This document shows positions 1 to 8,285 of a stretch of DNA of 64,000 nucleotides, in pieces. How positions within the stretch are numbered: position 1 is the first letter of the stretch; every line of letters begins with the position of its first letter. The notes under the pieces were generated by a model. It saw nothing but the letters and a program-made list of their open reading frames with translations, ran no database searches and was not told the origin of the DNA. The DNA is from an uncultured Alistipes sp. (GTDB lineage: Bacteria > Bacteroidota > Bacteroidia > Bacteroidales > Rikenellaceae). The translations under genes and the position numbers were made by a program. The stretch lies in assembly GCA_900539755.1 (NCBI GenBank), contig UQDC01000006.1, positions 1-64,000 of the forward strand. Reading direction: 5' to 3'.

Positions 1-132
1 ATTTTAATTGTTATACTTTATAATAACTAGTCCGGATTTTTACCGGACACATATGATTGGAGTTTATACTTGTATGATGTAACTATGTCTCAGATGGATT
101 AGATACTTGTTACATCTCAATTTAAATACAAA

Positions 133-162
133 AAAAACGACGCCCAATAAGGCGTCGTTTTT
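133..162. terminator. Bidirectional intrinsic terminator
   Basis: A perfect 12-bp stem, AAAAACGACGCC pairing with GGCGTCGTTTTT around the six-base loop CAATAA. It has A and T tracts on the two sides, so it can work on either strand. It lies about 120 bases downstream of the minus-strand serine hydrolase gene and probably ends that transcript; a plus-strand gene left of the window could also use it. Confidence 0.8.
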
Positions 163-283
163 GTTATGTGTGAAATCGTAATTTCCAATAAATAAAAATC
201 CATCAGGAATTTTCTTGTCTCTTTTGCTGTGCTGTTAATAATCTGCTGTCCAACTATTGCGCTGCCAGACTTGCAACAATCTC

Positions 284-1699
284 TTATAGTTTTGGGGCAT
301 TGGGAGAGACTTCGCCAAGATCTGGCTTTTTATGCTGTGCTGCCTCAATCTCAGCCCGTAGCGCAGGGTTTTCGGACGTGGCCGCTGCATTGATGAAAAG
401 ATCCCGATCGGGCCAATCCTTCACGTTATTCAATGCTGTGCGGATCATGGCATCAATTTTATTCGGGAAACGAGAACCGGACCATGAACTGGTGTTGGTG
501 ATGAATACCCAGGTATAACCATTGCTTTGACGTTTAAGCATAGCACTGGATCCGGCTAAAGAACCGGAGCGCGACCAGACGTTATGGTCAGTGGTACGCA
601 TCCATCCAATCGGAAACTTACGTGAATCTTTCTCAGTCATATAGGCGATGGTTGTCGGTTTCAAAATGTCGGGTTTCGAATCATCAGGATCGATCGCCGT
701 AATGAATTTCATTAATTCAGTAGGGGAGGCTACCCATCCTCCGGCACTGCCAAGGATTTGCAGGTTGGATCCGCCATAACAGCGGGGAACCATATGACCA
801 CTACCATCATAGCATTCAACAGGTTCAGCATCGGACGGTTCATAATAGTGAACCTCGTTGGGGTAGCGGTGCTCTACGTCCGAATAGCCGATGTGCATGT
901 CATAGCATCCGATCGGTTTTAAAATACTGTCTTGAATGTAGGTTTCGTATGGCATGCCGCTGACCTTTTCGATGATTTTGCCCAGTACGACATAGCCTAA
1001 ATTCGAGTATGCATTGCCTGCCCCCGGACGGAACCGCAAGCGGGTGCTGGCGGCAAATTGAACCATATCATCTACCGTCATGGGGTGGGTGATGTTTCGG
1101 CTGCGGGCAATCGATGGCATACAGAAAAGCGGATCGCCTGCACGGGTTGAGTAACCTGCTTGGTGACGTAACAGATGTTCTACTGTAATGTCTCGAATGC
1201 GTGCATCTTTGATGTCAAGGAACATGGAGTCGTTGAGAATACCGTTTTCTCCGAATACTTTTTGGTCCAGAGAGAGCTTTTTCTCTTCCCAAAGCTTCAT
1301 GATACCGGTTGCGGTGATCAGTTTGGATAACGATGCAATGCGAAAGATGTTGCTGACATTGACTGAGTCTCCGGATGTGCTGTCTGCAATTCCGAATCCT
1401 TTGCTGTATAGTAATTTGCCATCTTTCATAATAGCGAGTGATGCACCCTGGATCTCCCACCGTTGCATAAAACGTTCGATGGTGCGTTCCATCTTTTTAG
1501 TCTCTTGCAGATCAGAGAGTGAATCGTTAATTGCATGGTTTATTCCCAATAGCCCGTCCGGTACCAGTGTCTCAAATGCCCGTTCAAAAGGATTCCCGTC
1601 ATTCGTATGGTGCTTGAGGTAGTAGCCACGGCTGATTGTCGTCACACTGAGCACCAGCAAAATGCTCAAATAGAGATATCTGAACTGTTTTGACGTCAT
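284..1699 (-). CDS. Serine hydrolase, class C beta-lactamase family
   Basis: A 471-residue member of the beta-lactamase/penicillin-binding fold (PF00144 type). These act in the periplasm as esterases, peptidases or DD-peptidases; the substrate cannot be told from sequence. An N-terminal hydrophobic segment (about residues 8-24) looks like a signal anchor. The nucleophile motif SxxK is S123-L-S-K126, and the second motif is Y231-S-N233 in GNAYSNLGY. A candidate third motif is the Ser-Gly of SRSGSLAGS near residue 380. The ATG start overlaps the TGA stop of the upstream ResB-like gene (ATGA), which suggests translational coupling. The last 25 residues are Ala/Glu/Lys rich and lie outside the fold. 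I see no specific antibiotic-resistance signature. Confidence 0.8.
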   Translation of the reverse strand: MTSKQFRYLYLSILLVLSVTTISRGYYLKHHTNDGNPFERAFETLVPDGLLGINHAINDSLSDLQETKKMERTIERFMQRWEIQGASLAIMKDGKLLYSKGFGIADSTSGDSVNVSNIFRIASLSKLITATGIMKLWEEKKLSLDQKVFGENGILNDSMFLDIKDARIRDITVEHLLRHQAGYSTRAGDPLFCMPSIARSRNITHPMTVDDMVQFAASTRLRFRPGAGNAYSNLGYVVLGKIIEKVSGMPYETYIQDSILKPIGCYDMHIGYSDVEHRYPNEVHYYEPSDAEPVECYDGSGHMVPRCYGGSNLQILGSAGGWVASPTELMKFITAIDPDDSKPDILKPTTIAYMTEKDSRKFPIGWMRTTDHNVWSRSGSLAGSSAMLKRQSNGYTWVFITNTSSWSGSRFPNKIDAMIRTALNNVKDWPDRDLFINAAATSENPALRAEIEAAQHKKPDLGEVSPNAPKL

Positions 1700-2514
1700 G
1701 AGCGTTGAGAATCATTTTGCGAAGAGGAACAGACGGTTTGTGCCTCGTGTTTGGGTTGATGGTTATTGGAAAGATCAGCAAGGTCGGTCTGTTTTTGCGT
1801 GTTTTCCAACCGGGACAGTAAGGTGCGGAATCGAGAACCACGTTGTGCCAGTGATCCAATCAAACCTCCACAAAGCAGCAGATAGCCAGCGTAGGTGACT
1901 GTATTGCCGATGGGATCGTGGTTGACCGAGAGTATAGTTCCCTGCTCATCCGGATCATAAGAGGATTGGTAAATCCGAAATTGACCGTTTCGTGCAATAT
2001 TGTTCATTTGAATATCGACATCCCGGGTGTTGTCGCCCTCAATAATGGTCAGGTCACTCTCGTAAGAGGAGGGAGTATTGGAGCCCGGATACCGAACCAA
2101 TCGGAAATCGCGCAATGCGATAGAGAAAGGTAATTTATGTAGTGTGCCGTTGGACTGTACCAGTTCATTGGAGCTCTGTCCGATGCGGATCCGCATGATG
2201 CCTTCATACCCCCAAATGTGTGTAGCCCATGCACCGATCAGAATGACCGCAAAACCGTAATGCAATAGTAGGACTCCCCATTGTTTACGTTTGCGTAGGA
2301 GATGTTTGTGCGATAAAAGGACGAAGTTGGCGATCAGTAAGATAAACAGCAATGTAAACCACCATGAATGGTAGATGACGCTCAGAGCTGCTTCGGTGCC
2401 TAACCCAGTCTCTAAAAAAGTGGCAGAGCCCATTGCCAAAGAGAGTAGAAAGATCAGCATGGCTGTGGCTTGCCATGTTGCTAGCATCTCTTTGATCTCT
2501 TTTAGAAACGACAT
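1696..2514 (-). CDS. ResB-like cytochrome c biogenesis membrane protein
   Basis: A 272-residue protein resembling the ResB/Ccs1 family, which works with CcsA/ResC to deliver haem and apocytochrome c for ligation outside the inner membrane. There are three hydrophobic helices near residues 15-35, 46-66 and 80-102, then a soluble region, then a fourth helix near 205-225. This matches the ResB topology, but the protein is much shorter than full ResB. The C-terminal 35 residues are rich in Asn, Gln, Ser and His. No ccsA partner is in the window. It is coupled by ATGA overlap to the serine hydrolase gene, a link I cannot explain functionally. Confidence 0.7.
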   Translation of the reverse strand: MSFLKEIKEMLATWQATAMLIFLLSLAMGSATFLETGLGTEAALSVIYHSWWFTLLFILLIANFVLLSHKHLLRKRKQWGVLLLHYGFAVILIGAWATHIWGYEGIMRIRIGQSSNELVQSNGTLHKLPFSIALRDFRLVRYPGSNTPSSYESDLTIIEGDNTRDVDIQMNNIARNGQFRIYQSSYDPDEQGTILSVNHDPIGNTVTYAGYLLLCGGLIGSLAQRGSRFRTLLSRLENTQKQTDLADLSNNHQPKHEAQTVCSSSQNDSQRS

Positions 2515-2534
2515 AAATAAAACCCGTAGCTCAA

Positions 2535-2542
2535 CAAAAATA
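2535..2542 (-). promoter_or_regulatory. Candidate -7 element for the ResB-like gene
   Basis: On the minus strand the sequence reads TATTTTTG, a full match to the Bacteroidetes -7 consensus TAnnTTTG, about 21 bases before the start codon. The matching -33 TTTG is not clear at the right spacing, so the assignment is tentative. Confidence 0.4.
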
Positions 2543-3092
2543 CAAATTTTGTTACAAACACCCTTCGATTTAAGAGGCTAAAATCGATATTTTGTCTTGA
2601 AATGTATGTTTTGTCCCCTCATGTACTGAAAGATGGTTTTATGCTCTTGCTCTTTTATATGTTGCTGTTATATGTTGTCTGGATCTGCCCTCCAAGAATT
2701 ATTGTATATAACGGCTGTTGAATGTTGTAAATTGCCGAATCACGAAAATATTATGATCCGGTTTGACTGATTGAAGATTATATGACTGTTCCGTTGGTTA
2801 TGTAGTTCATGTGTGTTGTAAATGATGTTACTCCAAGTCATGCTATGCCTGGAGGACTTTTACTCATGAATCCTATAAGCCAGAAGGAATATGGTCGAAT
2901 AAAAAAGCCTTCTCTAATCAAAGAGAAGGCTTTTTTATTCTGTATAAGTCTTAAAATAGATAGATGAGATATTTTATAAATCCCCTGTAGGTCTTGTTAT
3001 TTGCAGCTTTGTAACTTAAGCAACTTTTATGGTTATTCTTTGACTGCCGTTATAGTCCTATTTCAAGGCTTTCTCACAACCATCTATCGAAA
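2543..3092. other. Intergenic region with one terminator
   Basis: Non-coding stretch between rny and the ResB-like gene, both on the minus strand. Apart from the hairpin at 2901-2936 and the -7 element just outside its left edge, I see no open frame with coding character, no tRNA and no repeat. Confidence 0.6.
2901..2936. terminator. Intrinsic terminator downstream of rny
   Basis: Stem GCCTTCTCT (2907-2915) and AGAGAAGGC (2922-2930) with loop AATCAA, flanked by an A6 tract on the left and a T6 tract on the right. On the minus strand it lies about 160 bases past the rny stop, and it could also act on the plus strand. Confidence 0.75.
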
Positions 3093-4625
3093 CTATTTTG
3101 CATAGCTGATCGAACGAGTTTCGCGGATTACCGTAATCTTAACCTGACCCGGATAGGTCATCTCGTCCTGGATCTTCTTAGCGATATCATGTGAGAGCAG
3201 ATCAGCATCCTGATCTGAGATCTTATCGCTGCCGACGATCACACGTAATTCACGACCTGCCTGGATAGCATAAGTCTTCATAACTCCTGGATAACTCAGG
3301 GCCAAATCTTCCATCTCTTTAAGACGTTTGATGTAAGATTCAACCACCTCACGGCGCGCTCCCGGACGTGCTCCAGAAATGGCATCGCAAACCTGAACAA
3401 TCGGTGCGATCAGGTTGTTCATCTCCACCTCATCGTGGTGTGCTCCAATGGCATTGACCACTTCAGGACGCTCTTTGTATTTCTCGGCTAAACGCATACC
3501 GATAATTGCGTGTGGCAATTCGGGTTCGTCGTCGGGCACCTTGCCGATATCATGCAACAAGCCTGCTCGGCGAGCCAACTTCGCATTAAGACCCAGCTCC
3601 GAAGCCATGATCCCACATAAATTGGCAGTTTCACGAGAGTGTTGCAGAAGATTCTGTCCGTAGGATGAACGGTACTTCATTTTACCGATCAGGCGAATCA
3701 TATCGGGATGCAACCCGTGGATGCCGAGGTCAATTGCGGTTCGTTTTCCAACTTCGATGATCTCCTCTTCGATCTGTTTTTCCACCTTAGCCACAACCTC
3801 TTCGATACGTGCCGGGTGGATACGACCGTCTGTTACCAGCTGGTGCAAAGCCAAACGGGCAATCTCACGACGGACAGGATCAAATCCGGATAGAATGATG
3901 GCCTCTGGAGTGTCATCTACAATGATTTCAACTCCGGTCGCAGCCTCCAAAGCGCGGATGTTTCGTCCTTCACGGCCAATGATACGTCCTTTGACCTCAT
4001 CAGATTCGATGTTGAATGCTGTTACAGAGTTCTCTATGGCAGCCTCAGTCGCTACGCGTTGAATTGTCTGAACAACAATCTTCTTGGCCTCTTTGTTGGC
4101 CGTCATTTTAGCCTCCTCCATCGTCTCGTTGATGTAGGCGAGGGCTTCGGTTTTGGCTTCGGCCTTCATGTTTTCGATCAGCACATTTTTAGCCTCTTCA
4201 CTGCTCATGCCGCTGATCTGCTCCAGGTGCATGTTTTGCTCCTTGAGTTTGCGCTCGATCTCCTCTTTTTTGCGTTCAATGTTTTGTAACTGGGCCTCGA
4301 GTTGAGAACGCAAATTATCCTGTTCCTTGATCTTCTTGTTGAGCTCCTGCTGTTGTTGTTGCAGGTTGTTTTCCAGCTGTTTGGCACGTTGTTCACTCTG
4401 TGCAAGACGCTGGTTGCGTTCATTGACCATCCGGTCATGTTCGCTCTTAAGCTGGATGAATTTCTCTTTGGCTTGGAGAATACGCTCCTTTTTGATCATT
4501 TCACCTTCGGTCTCGGCCTCTTTGAGAATAGCTTTCTTACGGGCCAAAGCCTTCTGTATGATGAAGTATGACGCTACGCCAACAATGACGATCACTGCGA
4601 TCAGTACAGTAATTAATATATCCAT
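3093..4625 (-). CDS. rny: Ribonuclease Y
   Basis: A 510-residue membrane-anchored endoribonuclease of bulk mRNA turnover, full length for the family. Residues 3-22 form a membrane helix. Residues about 25-195 are a charged coiled coil rich in Lys, Glu and Gln. A KH RNA-binding domain follows at about 204-264 with the GRIIGREGRNIRALE core. The HD metal-dependent phosphohydrolase domain carries H358-D359 in LLHDIGK. It is transcribed in the order coiled-coil protein, ZapA, 6S-like RNA, RNase Y, an arrangement I know from other Bacteroidales. The start codon at 4625 gives the canonical membrane-helix N-terminus. Confidence 0.96.
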   Translation of the reverse strand: MDILITVLIAVIVIVGVASYFIIQKALARKKAILKEAETEGEMIKKERILQAKEKFIQLKSEHDRMVNERNQRLAQSEQRAKQLENNLQQQQQELNKKIKEQDNLRSQLEAQLQNIERKKEEIERKLKEQNMHLEQISGMSSEEAKNVLIENMKAEAKTEALAYINETMEEAKMTANKEAKKIVVQTIQRVATEAAIENSVTAFNIESDEVKGRIIGREGRNIRALEAATGVEIIVDDTPEAIILSGFDPVRREIARLALHQLVTDGRIHPARIEEVVAKVEKQIEEEIIEVGKRTAIDLGIHGLHPDMIRLIGKMKYRSSYGQNLLQHSRETANLCGIMASELGLNAKLARRAGLLHDIGKVPDDEPELPHAIIGMRLAEKYKERPEVVNAIGAHHDEVEMNNLIAPIVQVCDAISGARPGARREVVESYIKRLKEMEDLALSYPGVMKTYAIQAGRELRVIVGSDKISDQDADLLSHDIAKKIQDEMTYPGQVKITVIRETRSISYAK

Positions 4626-4662
4626 GTTAGTATTCAGTTAAATATGTGTGGGTTATCATCTT

Positions 4663-4880
4663 AAAATAAAAACGCCCGCACGGGGAACCTTCTTTGGGTT
4701 TGACGAAGCTCCTGTCTCGTCATGTGTGGGGCTGCCGTAACTCGCAAACGTCCAACGTCCCCGCCGAAGCGAGAAACCTCCCGAAGGAGGGTAAGGCCTG
4801 TTTTTGAAAAACTGAGCTTGACCCCAATGTTTAAAGTGTTGAGTTTCGCAAAGTTAAAAAGGAATCCGTGCGGGCTTGTT
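4663..4880 (-). ncRNA. ssrS: Probable 6S RNA (Bacteroidales type)
   Basis: Between zapA and rny lies about 210 bases of non-coding, GC-richer sequence whose two ends pair. On the minus strand the 5' end contains GCCCGCACGG (from 4866-4876) and the 3' end CCGTGCGGGC (4673-4683), followed directly by a T-rich tract (4663-4672) as in an intrinsic terminator. One long closing stem, an internal region of partial pairing, a length near 200 and a position beside zapA all fit 6S RNA, the regulator that binds RNA polymerase holoenzyme. In many bacteria 6S RNA is next to zapA. The exact 5' end is inferred from the stem. Confidence 0.72.
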
Positions 4881-4912
4881 CCTAAGCTCTATGTAAAGAA
4901 CGTTGTTTCGAC

Positions 4913-5203
4913 TCAAAGTTTGACGTCGTTCAGGTAATTATCTATCTCCCGGTTGAGTGCTTCCAGTTCTGCCAACTGGTTGCTCAACGAGCGATCCATC
5001 TCCAAAGTTACTTTTCCTACGGCCACCTGTATGGCTGCCATGGCGAGGTAATCCTCAGGCTCTGCCACATAGCTGGCTTTATAAGCGGTGATCAGTTTGT
5101 TGATCTCCTTTGCGGCCCGGCGATATTTCTCTTCATCGTTTTGTTTGATGGTCATCGGATACTCTTTCCCTCCGATTTTGACTGTGATTCGCCGTGTGGC
5201 CAT
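4913..5203 (-). CDS. zapA: Cell division protein ZapA
   Basis: A 96-residue FtsZ-ring-associated protein. The N-terminal part (MATRRITVKIGGKEYPMTI) is the ZapA beta-alpha head, and the C-terminal half (about 50-96) is a coiled coil that forms the dimer and tetramer. ZapA cross-links FtsZ protofilaments at midcell. It starts 16 bases after the stop of the upstream coiled-coil protein and precedes the 6S-like RNA and rny, so the four are probably co-transcribed. Length is normal for the family. Confidence 0.88.
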   Translation of the reverse strand: MATRRITVKIGGKEYPMTIKQNDEEKYRRAAKEINKLITAYKASYVAEPEDYLAMAAIQVAVGKVTLEMDRSLSNQLAELEALNREIDNYLNDVKL

Positions 5204-5219
5204 GGTGCGTATGATGCGT

Positions 5220-5537
5220 TTACCTGTTCATCAGGGCAATGCAGTTGTCTATCTCTCTAATGAGGCGATTGACGCGTAGTCTTGCCGCTTTGTTGTCGGC
5301 CTTGGAACCCGCAAAGGCACGTGCTGTTTCGAGCGTCCGCACCCGTTTTTCCAAAGCGAGTATCTTCTCCTCGGCTTCCCGTTTTTGGAGGGCAATGCGT
5401 TCACGTTCTGCAACGAGTTTTTTAAGCTCGGCGCGTAGCATCCGGTTGTCGTCCAGCAATTTGCCGACCTGCCCCTTCAGCGTGGCTATGATGGTTTTGC
5501 TTTCCACGTTGGTGTTCCGAAGGATATTATTCTCCAT
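5220..5537 (-). CDS. Small coiled-coil protein upstream of ZapA
   Basis: A 105-residue soluble protein that is almost wholly coiled coil: from residue 15 to about 70 it has heptad-like Leu/Ile/Ala spacing with many Lys, Glu and Arg. It has no signal peptide or known catalytic motif. A small coiled-coil protein in this place is usual in Bacteroidales zapA operons, so a role in division with ZapA is a fair guess (functionally like ZapB), but that is inference from position only. Confidence 0.75.
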   Translation of the reverse strand: MENNILRNTNVESKTIIATLKGQVGKLLDDNRMLRAELKKLVAERERIALQKREAEEKILALEKRVRTLETARAFAGSKADNKAARLRVNRLIREIDNCIALMNR

Positions 5538-5597
5538 TTCAAAATTAACAAATTATTATGAATATTCAAATCCCTGATGAGATATTCGTCAGGTACT

Positions 5598-5786
5598 TTA
5601 GGAGAATAATTTGTCAATCAAGATCTTATTTGTTCCCGAAAAGTCCAAAAAATCTTCCTGTAGGTCAAATCCCCCAAAATGGATTTCCGAAGGCCGATTG
5701 TCGGTCGGAAAGGTTTGCATGATGGGGACGATCAGAAATGATGTGTACCAAGTTGGACTTGCATCTTTTCTGCAGCAATCATGCAA
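5598..5786 (-). CDS. Possible small ORF between rimO and the zapA operon
   Basis: A 62-codon open frame whose start is preceded by GGAGAGG at a spacing suitable for ribosome binding. The predicted peptide has a fairly natural composition in its second half (HFGGFDLQEDFLDFSGTN) but a weak N-terminus. I do not recognise it. It could be the remnant of a longer gene or a chance frame, since the opposite strand is also open over most of the same stretch. Only weakly supported. Confidence 0.25.
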   Translation of the reverse strand: MHDCCRKDASPTWYTSFLIVPIMQTFPTDNRPSEIHFGGFDLQEDFLDFSGTNKILIDKLFS

Positions 5787-5800
5787 TTGAACCTCTCCGG

Positions 5801-7273
5801 TTATTTGTCCATGCTGACAGGCACAGCATACAGATCATAATCTTCTGCTTCGGTGATTCGGACATGCAGAAAGGTCCCCGGGGTTAATTGATCCGGTTGT
5901 AAATGAAGCGCAGACTTTGCGTTTTTGCTTGATTGTGCGTTTGAGTTTTGTGTGTTTGCTGTATGGGCAATATCAGTTGGAGTCTCAGTAGTGTCGATGG
6001 CCTCCTCTTCAGTCGTCTTGCAACCGGTCGTTGAACCATTAAACGCCGACAGCGTGTTCGCAAAATCAATAAAGATTTCGGTGTCCACTTCCGGAGAATC
6101 GTATTGAGATCGCCCGATCCAGTATTCTCCTTCACGACGATCGAGAATGACTCGTTCGATACGTCCAATGCGTTTTTGGTTGTTTTCGAGCGAAATTTCG
6201 TTTTGCAGCTCCATGATCCGCTCCACGCGCTGCTGTTTCACCTCCTCTGGAACATCGTCATGCAACTGAGTTGCTGAATAGGTCCCCTCCTCCTCGCTGT
6301 AGGGAAATACACCGAGCCGTTCGAAACGGATGTCACGTACGAATTGCAGCAACTCTTCAAAGTCTGCCTCTGTCTCCCCCGGATAGCCGGTCAATAAAGT
6401 TGTGCGTAAAGCGATATCCGGAATTTCACGACGTAATTTTTCGATCAGGGCATACGTCTCGGATTTGTTAAGTCCACGTCGCATGCTTTTGAGTTGGCTG
6501 TCACTGATGTGTTGGAATGGGATGTCGAGGTATTTGCAAATTTTGGGTTCGTCGCGCATTGCTTCGATCACCTGTTCCGGGAAGTGAGTGGGGTAGGCAT
6601 AATGCAGACGGATCCACTCGATTCCGTCAATACGACACAATTTGTGAAGTAACTCGCCCAATTTGCGTTCGCCGTAAAGATCCATGCCGTAGTAGGTGGT
6701 GTCCTGTGCAATGACAATCAGCTCTTTGACTCCCTGACGGGCCAATCCTTCCGCTTCGGCAATCAGTTGCTCCATGGGGACTGAAACGTGGCGCCCCCGG
6801 ATCAGTGGAATGGCGCAATAACCACATCCCCAATTGCAACCTTCCGAGATTTTCAGATATGCATAGTGTTTTGGAGTTGTCAACATACGTTCACCGGTCA
6901 GCTCGTCCCGGTAGCAGCCTCCTACCCGTTCAATGATTTTCGAGAGGTCGTTGACTCCAAAATATTGATCCACTTCGGGAATCTCCTGTTCGAGATCTTT
7001 TTTGTAGCGTTCAGCCAAACAGCCCATCACGAAAAGATGGTCGATCTGACCTGCCTCTTTGGCTTGTACAAAGCCGAGGATGGTGTTGATCGACTCCTCT
7101 TTGGCGTCACCGATAAAACCACAGGTGTTTATGATCACTATTTTGGCATCGGTCGAGTTGGAGTCGTAGATGATATCGAAATTGTTGTTGCGAAGTTGTG
7201 CCATCAGATGCTCTGAATCTACAAGATTTTTCGAGCAACCGAGTGTGACTACGTTGATCAGTCTCTTTTTCAT
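5801..7273 (-). CDS. rimO: Ribosomal protein S12 methylthiotransferase RimO
   Basis: A radical-SAM enzyme that adds a methylthio group to the conserved aspartate of ribosomal protein S12. The N-terminal UPF0004 domain holds cluster cysteines C13 (LGCSKN), C51 (NTCGF) and C85 (MGCLAERY). The radical-SAM motif is C146-N-W-G-C150-G-Y-C153. A TRAM domain is at the C-terminus. At 490 residues it is about 50 longer than usual because a Ser/Thr/Asn-rich low-complexity segment (about residues 409-455) splits the TRAM domain, with the end of the fold resuming at TPGTFLHVRITEAEDYDLYA. The radical-SAM core looks intact, so activity is expected. In other Bacteroidales rimO commonly follows ftsY; here about 9 kb intervenes. 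Confidence 0.95.
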   Translation of the reverse strand: MKKRLINVVTLGCSKNLVDSEHLMAQLRNNNFDIIYDSNSTDAKIVIINTCGFIGDAKEESINTILGFVQAKEAGQIDHLFVMGCLAERYKKDLEQEIPEVDQYFGVNDLSKIIERVGGCYRDELTGERMLTTPKHYAYLKISEGCNWGCGYCAIPLIRGRHVSVPMEQLIAEAEGLARQGVKELIVIAQDTTYYGMDLYGERKLGELLHKLCRIDGIEWIRLHYAYPTHFPEQVIEAMRDEPKICKYLDIPFQHISDSQLKSMRRGLNKSETYALIEKLRREIPDIALRTTLLTGYPGETEADFEELLQFVRDIRFERLGVFPYSEEEGTYSATQLHDDVPEEVKQQRVERIMELQNEISLENNQKRIGRIERVILDRREGEYWIGRSQYDSPEVDTEIFIDFANTLSAFNGSTTGCKTTEEEAIDTTETPTDIAHTANTQNSNAQSSKNAKSALHLQPDQLTPGTFLHVRITEAEDYDLYAVPVSMDK

Positions 7274-7376
7274 AAATGTTCAGATGGCGCTGTCTCTGTT
7301 GTAAAAGCAGATCAGAACAGCAGCCGGTTTGGTGCAATATGTGTTATAAACTTTTATTGGTTCAGTTTCCTGTGGC

Positions 7377-8285
7377 CTACTTTTTAGCCTGTCTCTTTTG
7401 GGGCCGTTTTGTCGATGGTTTTGTGGCGCCTTCCGATCGGTCGTTCATCTGATTGGCATCTGATGAAAGGTTGAATAGCTTTTCCATTCTCCGCATCGAA
7501 TAGGTGACATCAAACCAAACGGCATCTCTCCCTAAACGTTTGGCATCTTCCTCCGTAAGTGTGAGTACATCGCATTGAGCACCGGTGATCGGATTGGTCA
7601 CCAACTGCTGGTTCGCAATTTGACGAACTTTCAATCTTCGGGCAAGATAAAAGTATTCGTCCGACACGTTGGTAATGATCAATGGGGATTCTTGACTCCC
7701 GTCTCCCAACATCTCCATGGCGTAGAGGCATAAAGTAGTCCGTACATGGTAGGATTGGATCGCCTCGTAAGCTGTGGAGTCGAGCATAAATTGTAAAAAT
7801 CCCGTCAGATCCAGTACATGAGGGGACGCCGGTGCAAATTTCAGAATTTCTTGGGCAATTTGGAATGCCTTTTCCTTATTCCCTTTGCGAAAATTGGTGT
7901 CGAACTCTCTTTCGAGGTTCAAATACTGGACGTTATCATCCCGATAATTAACGCCATAAAACAGGATCATCAGATTGTTCACGTCTTGCCAGAAAATATC
8001 TCCTCCGTCGATAGCTGAGTTAAATTGTTTAGTTAACGAGTCGAACAGTATGTCGTTGCAGGCGTGTTTGCCCCATACCTGCATGTCGATAGCGTTGTCC
8101 TCTGTCCTGGGTAGCAGCGCCTTTTGTGAGGCGATGTATTCTACCCACTGTTGATAGCCTGCGGTGTCGGTTGGTATGGTGTCGTTAGTTGAAGTCTGTT
8201 CCTGTGGTGTAGTTGGAGGATTCATGCACGACAACCAACCAATTGCTAATAAACATACTGTCCCGAGCAAAAGTGTTGATTTCAT
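7377..8285 (-). CDS. Putative lipoprotein, DUF4919-like
   Basis: A 302-residue predicted lipoprotein. The signal peptide ends in the lipobox WLSC, giving C20 as the lipidated residue. The mature part has a Thr/Pro/Gln-rich linker and then an alpha-helical domain (about 45-280) with an aromatic segment near DAVWFDVTYSMRRM that recalls the DUF4919 family of Bacteroidetes. The function is unknown. The C-terminal 25 residues are Lys/Arg/Ser rich. It lies 103 bases upstream of rimO on the same strand, possibly in one transcript. Family assignment is from memory of the pattern and is moderate. Confidence 0.6.
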   Translation of the reverse strand: MKSTLLLGTVCLLAIGWLSCMNPPTTPQEQTSTNDTIPTDTAGYQQWVEYIASQKALLPRTEDNAIDMQVWGKHACNDILFDSLTKQFNSAIDGGDIFWQDVNNLMILFYGVNYRDDNVQYLNLEREFDTNFRKGNKEKAFQIAQEILKFAPASPHVLDLTGFLQFMLDSTAYEAIQSYHVRTTLCLYAMEMLGDGSQESPLIITNVSDEYFYLARRLKVRQIANQQLVTNPITGAQCDVLTLTEEDAKRLGRDAVWFDVTYSMRRMEKLFNLSSDANQMNDRSEGATKPSTKRPQKRQAKK

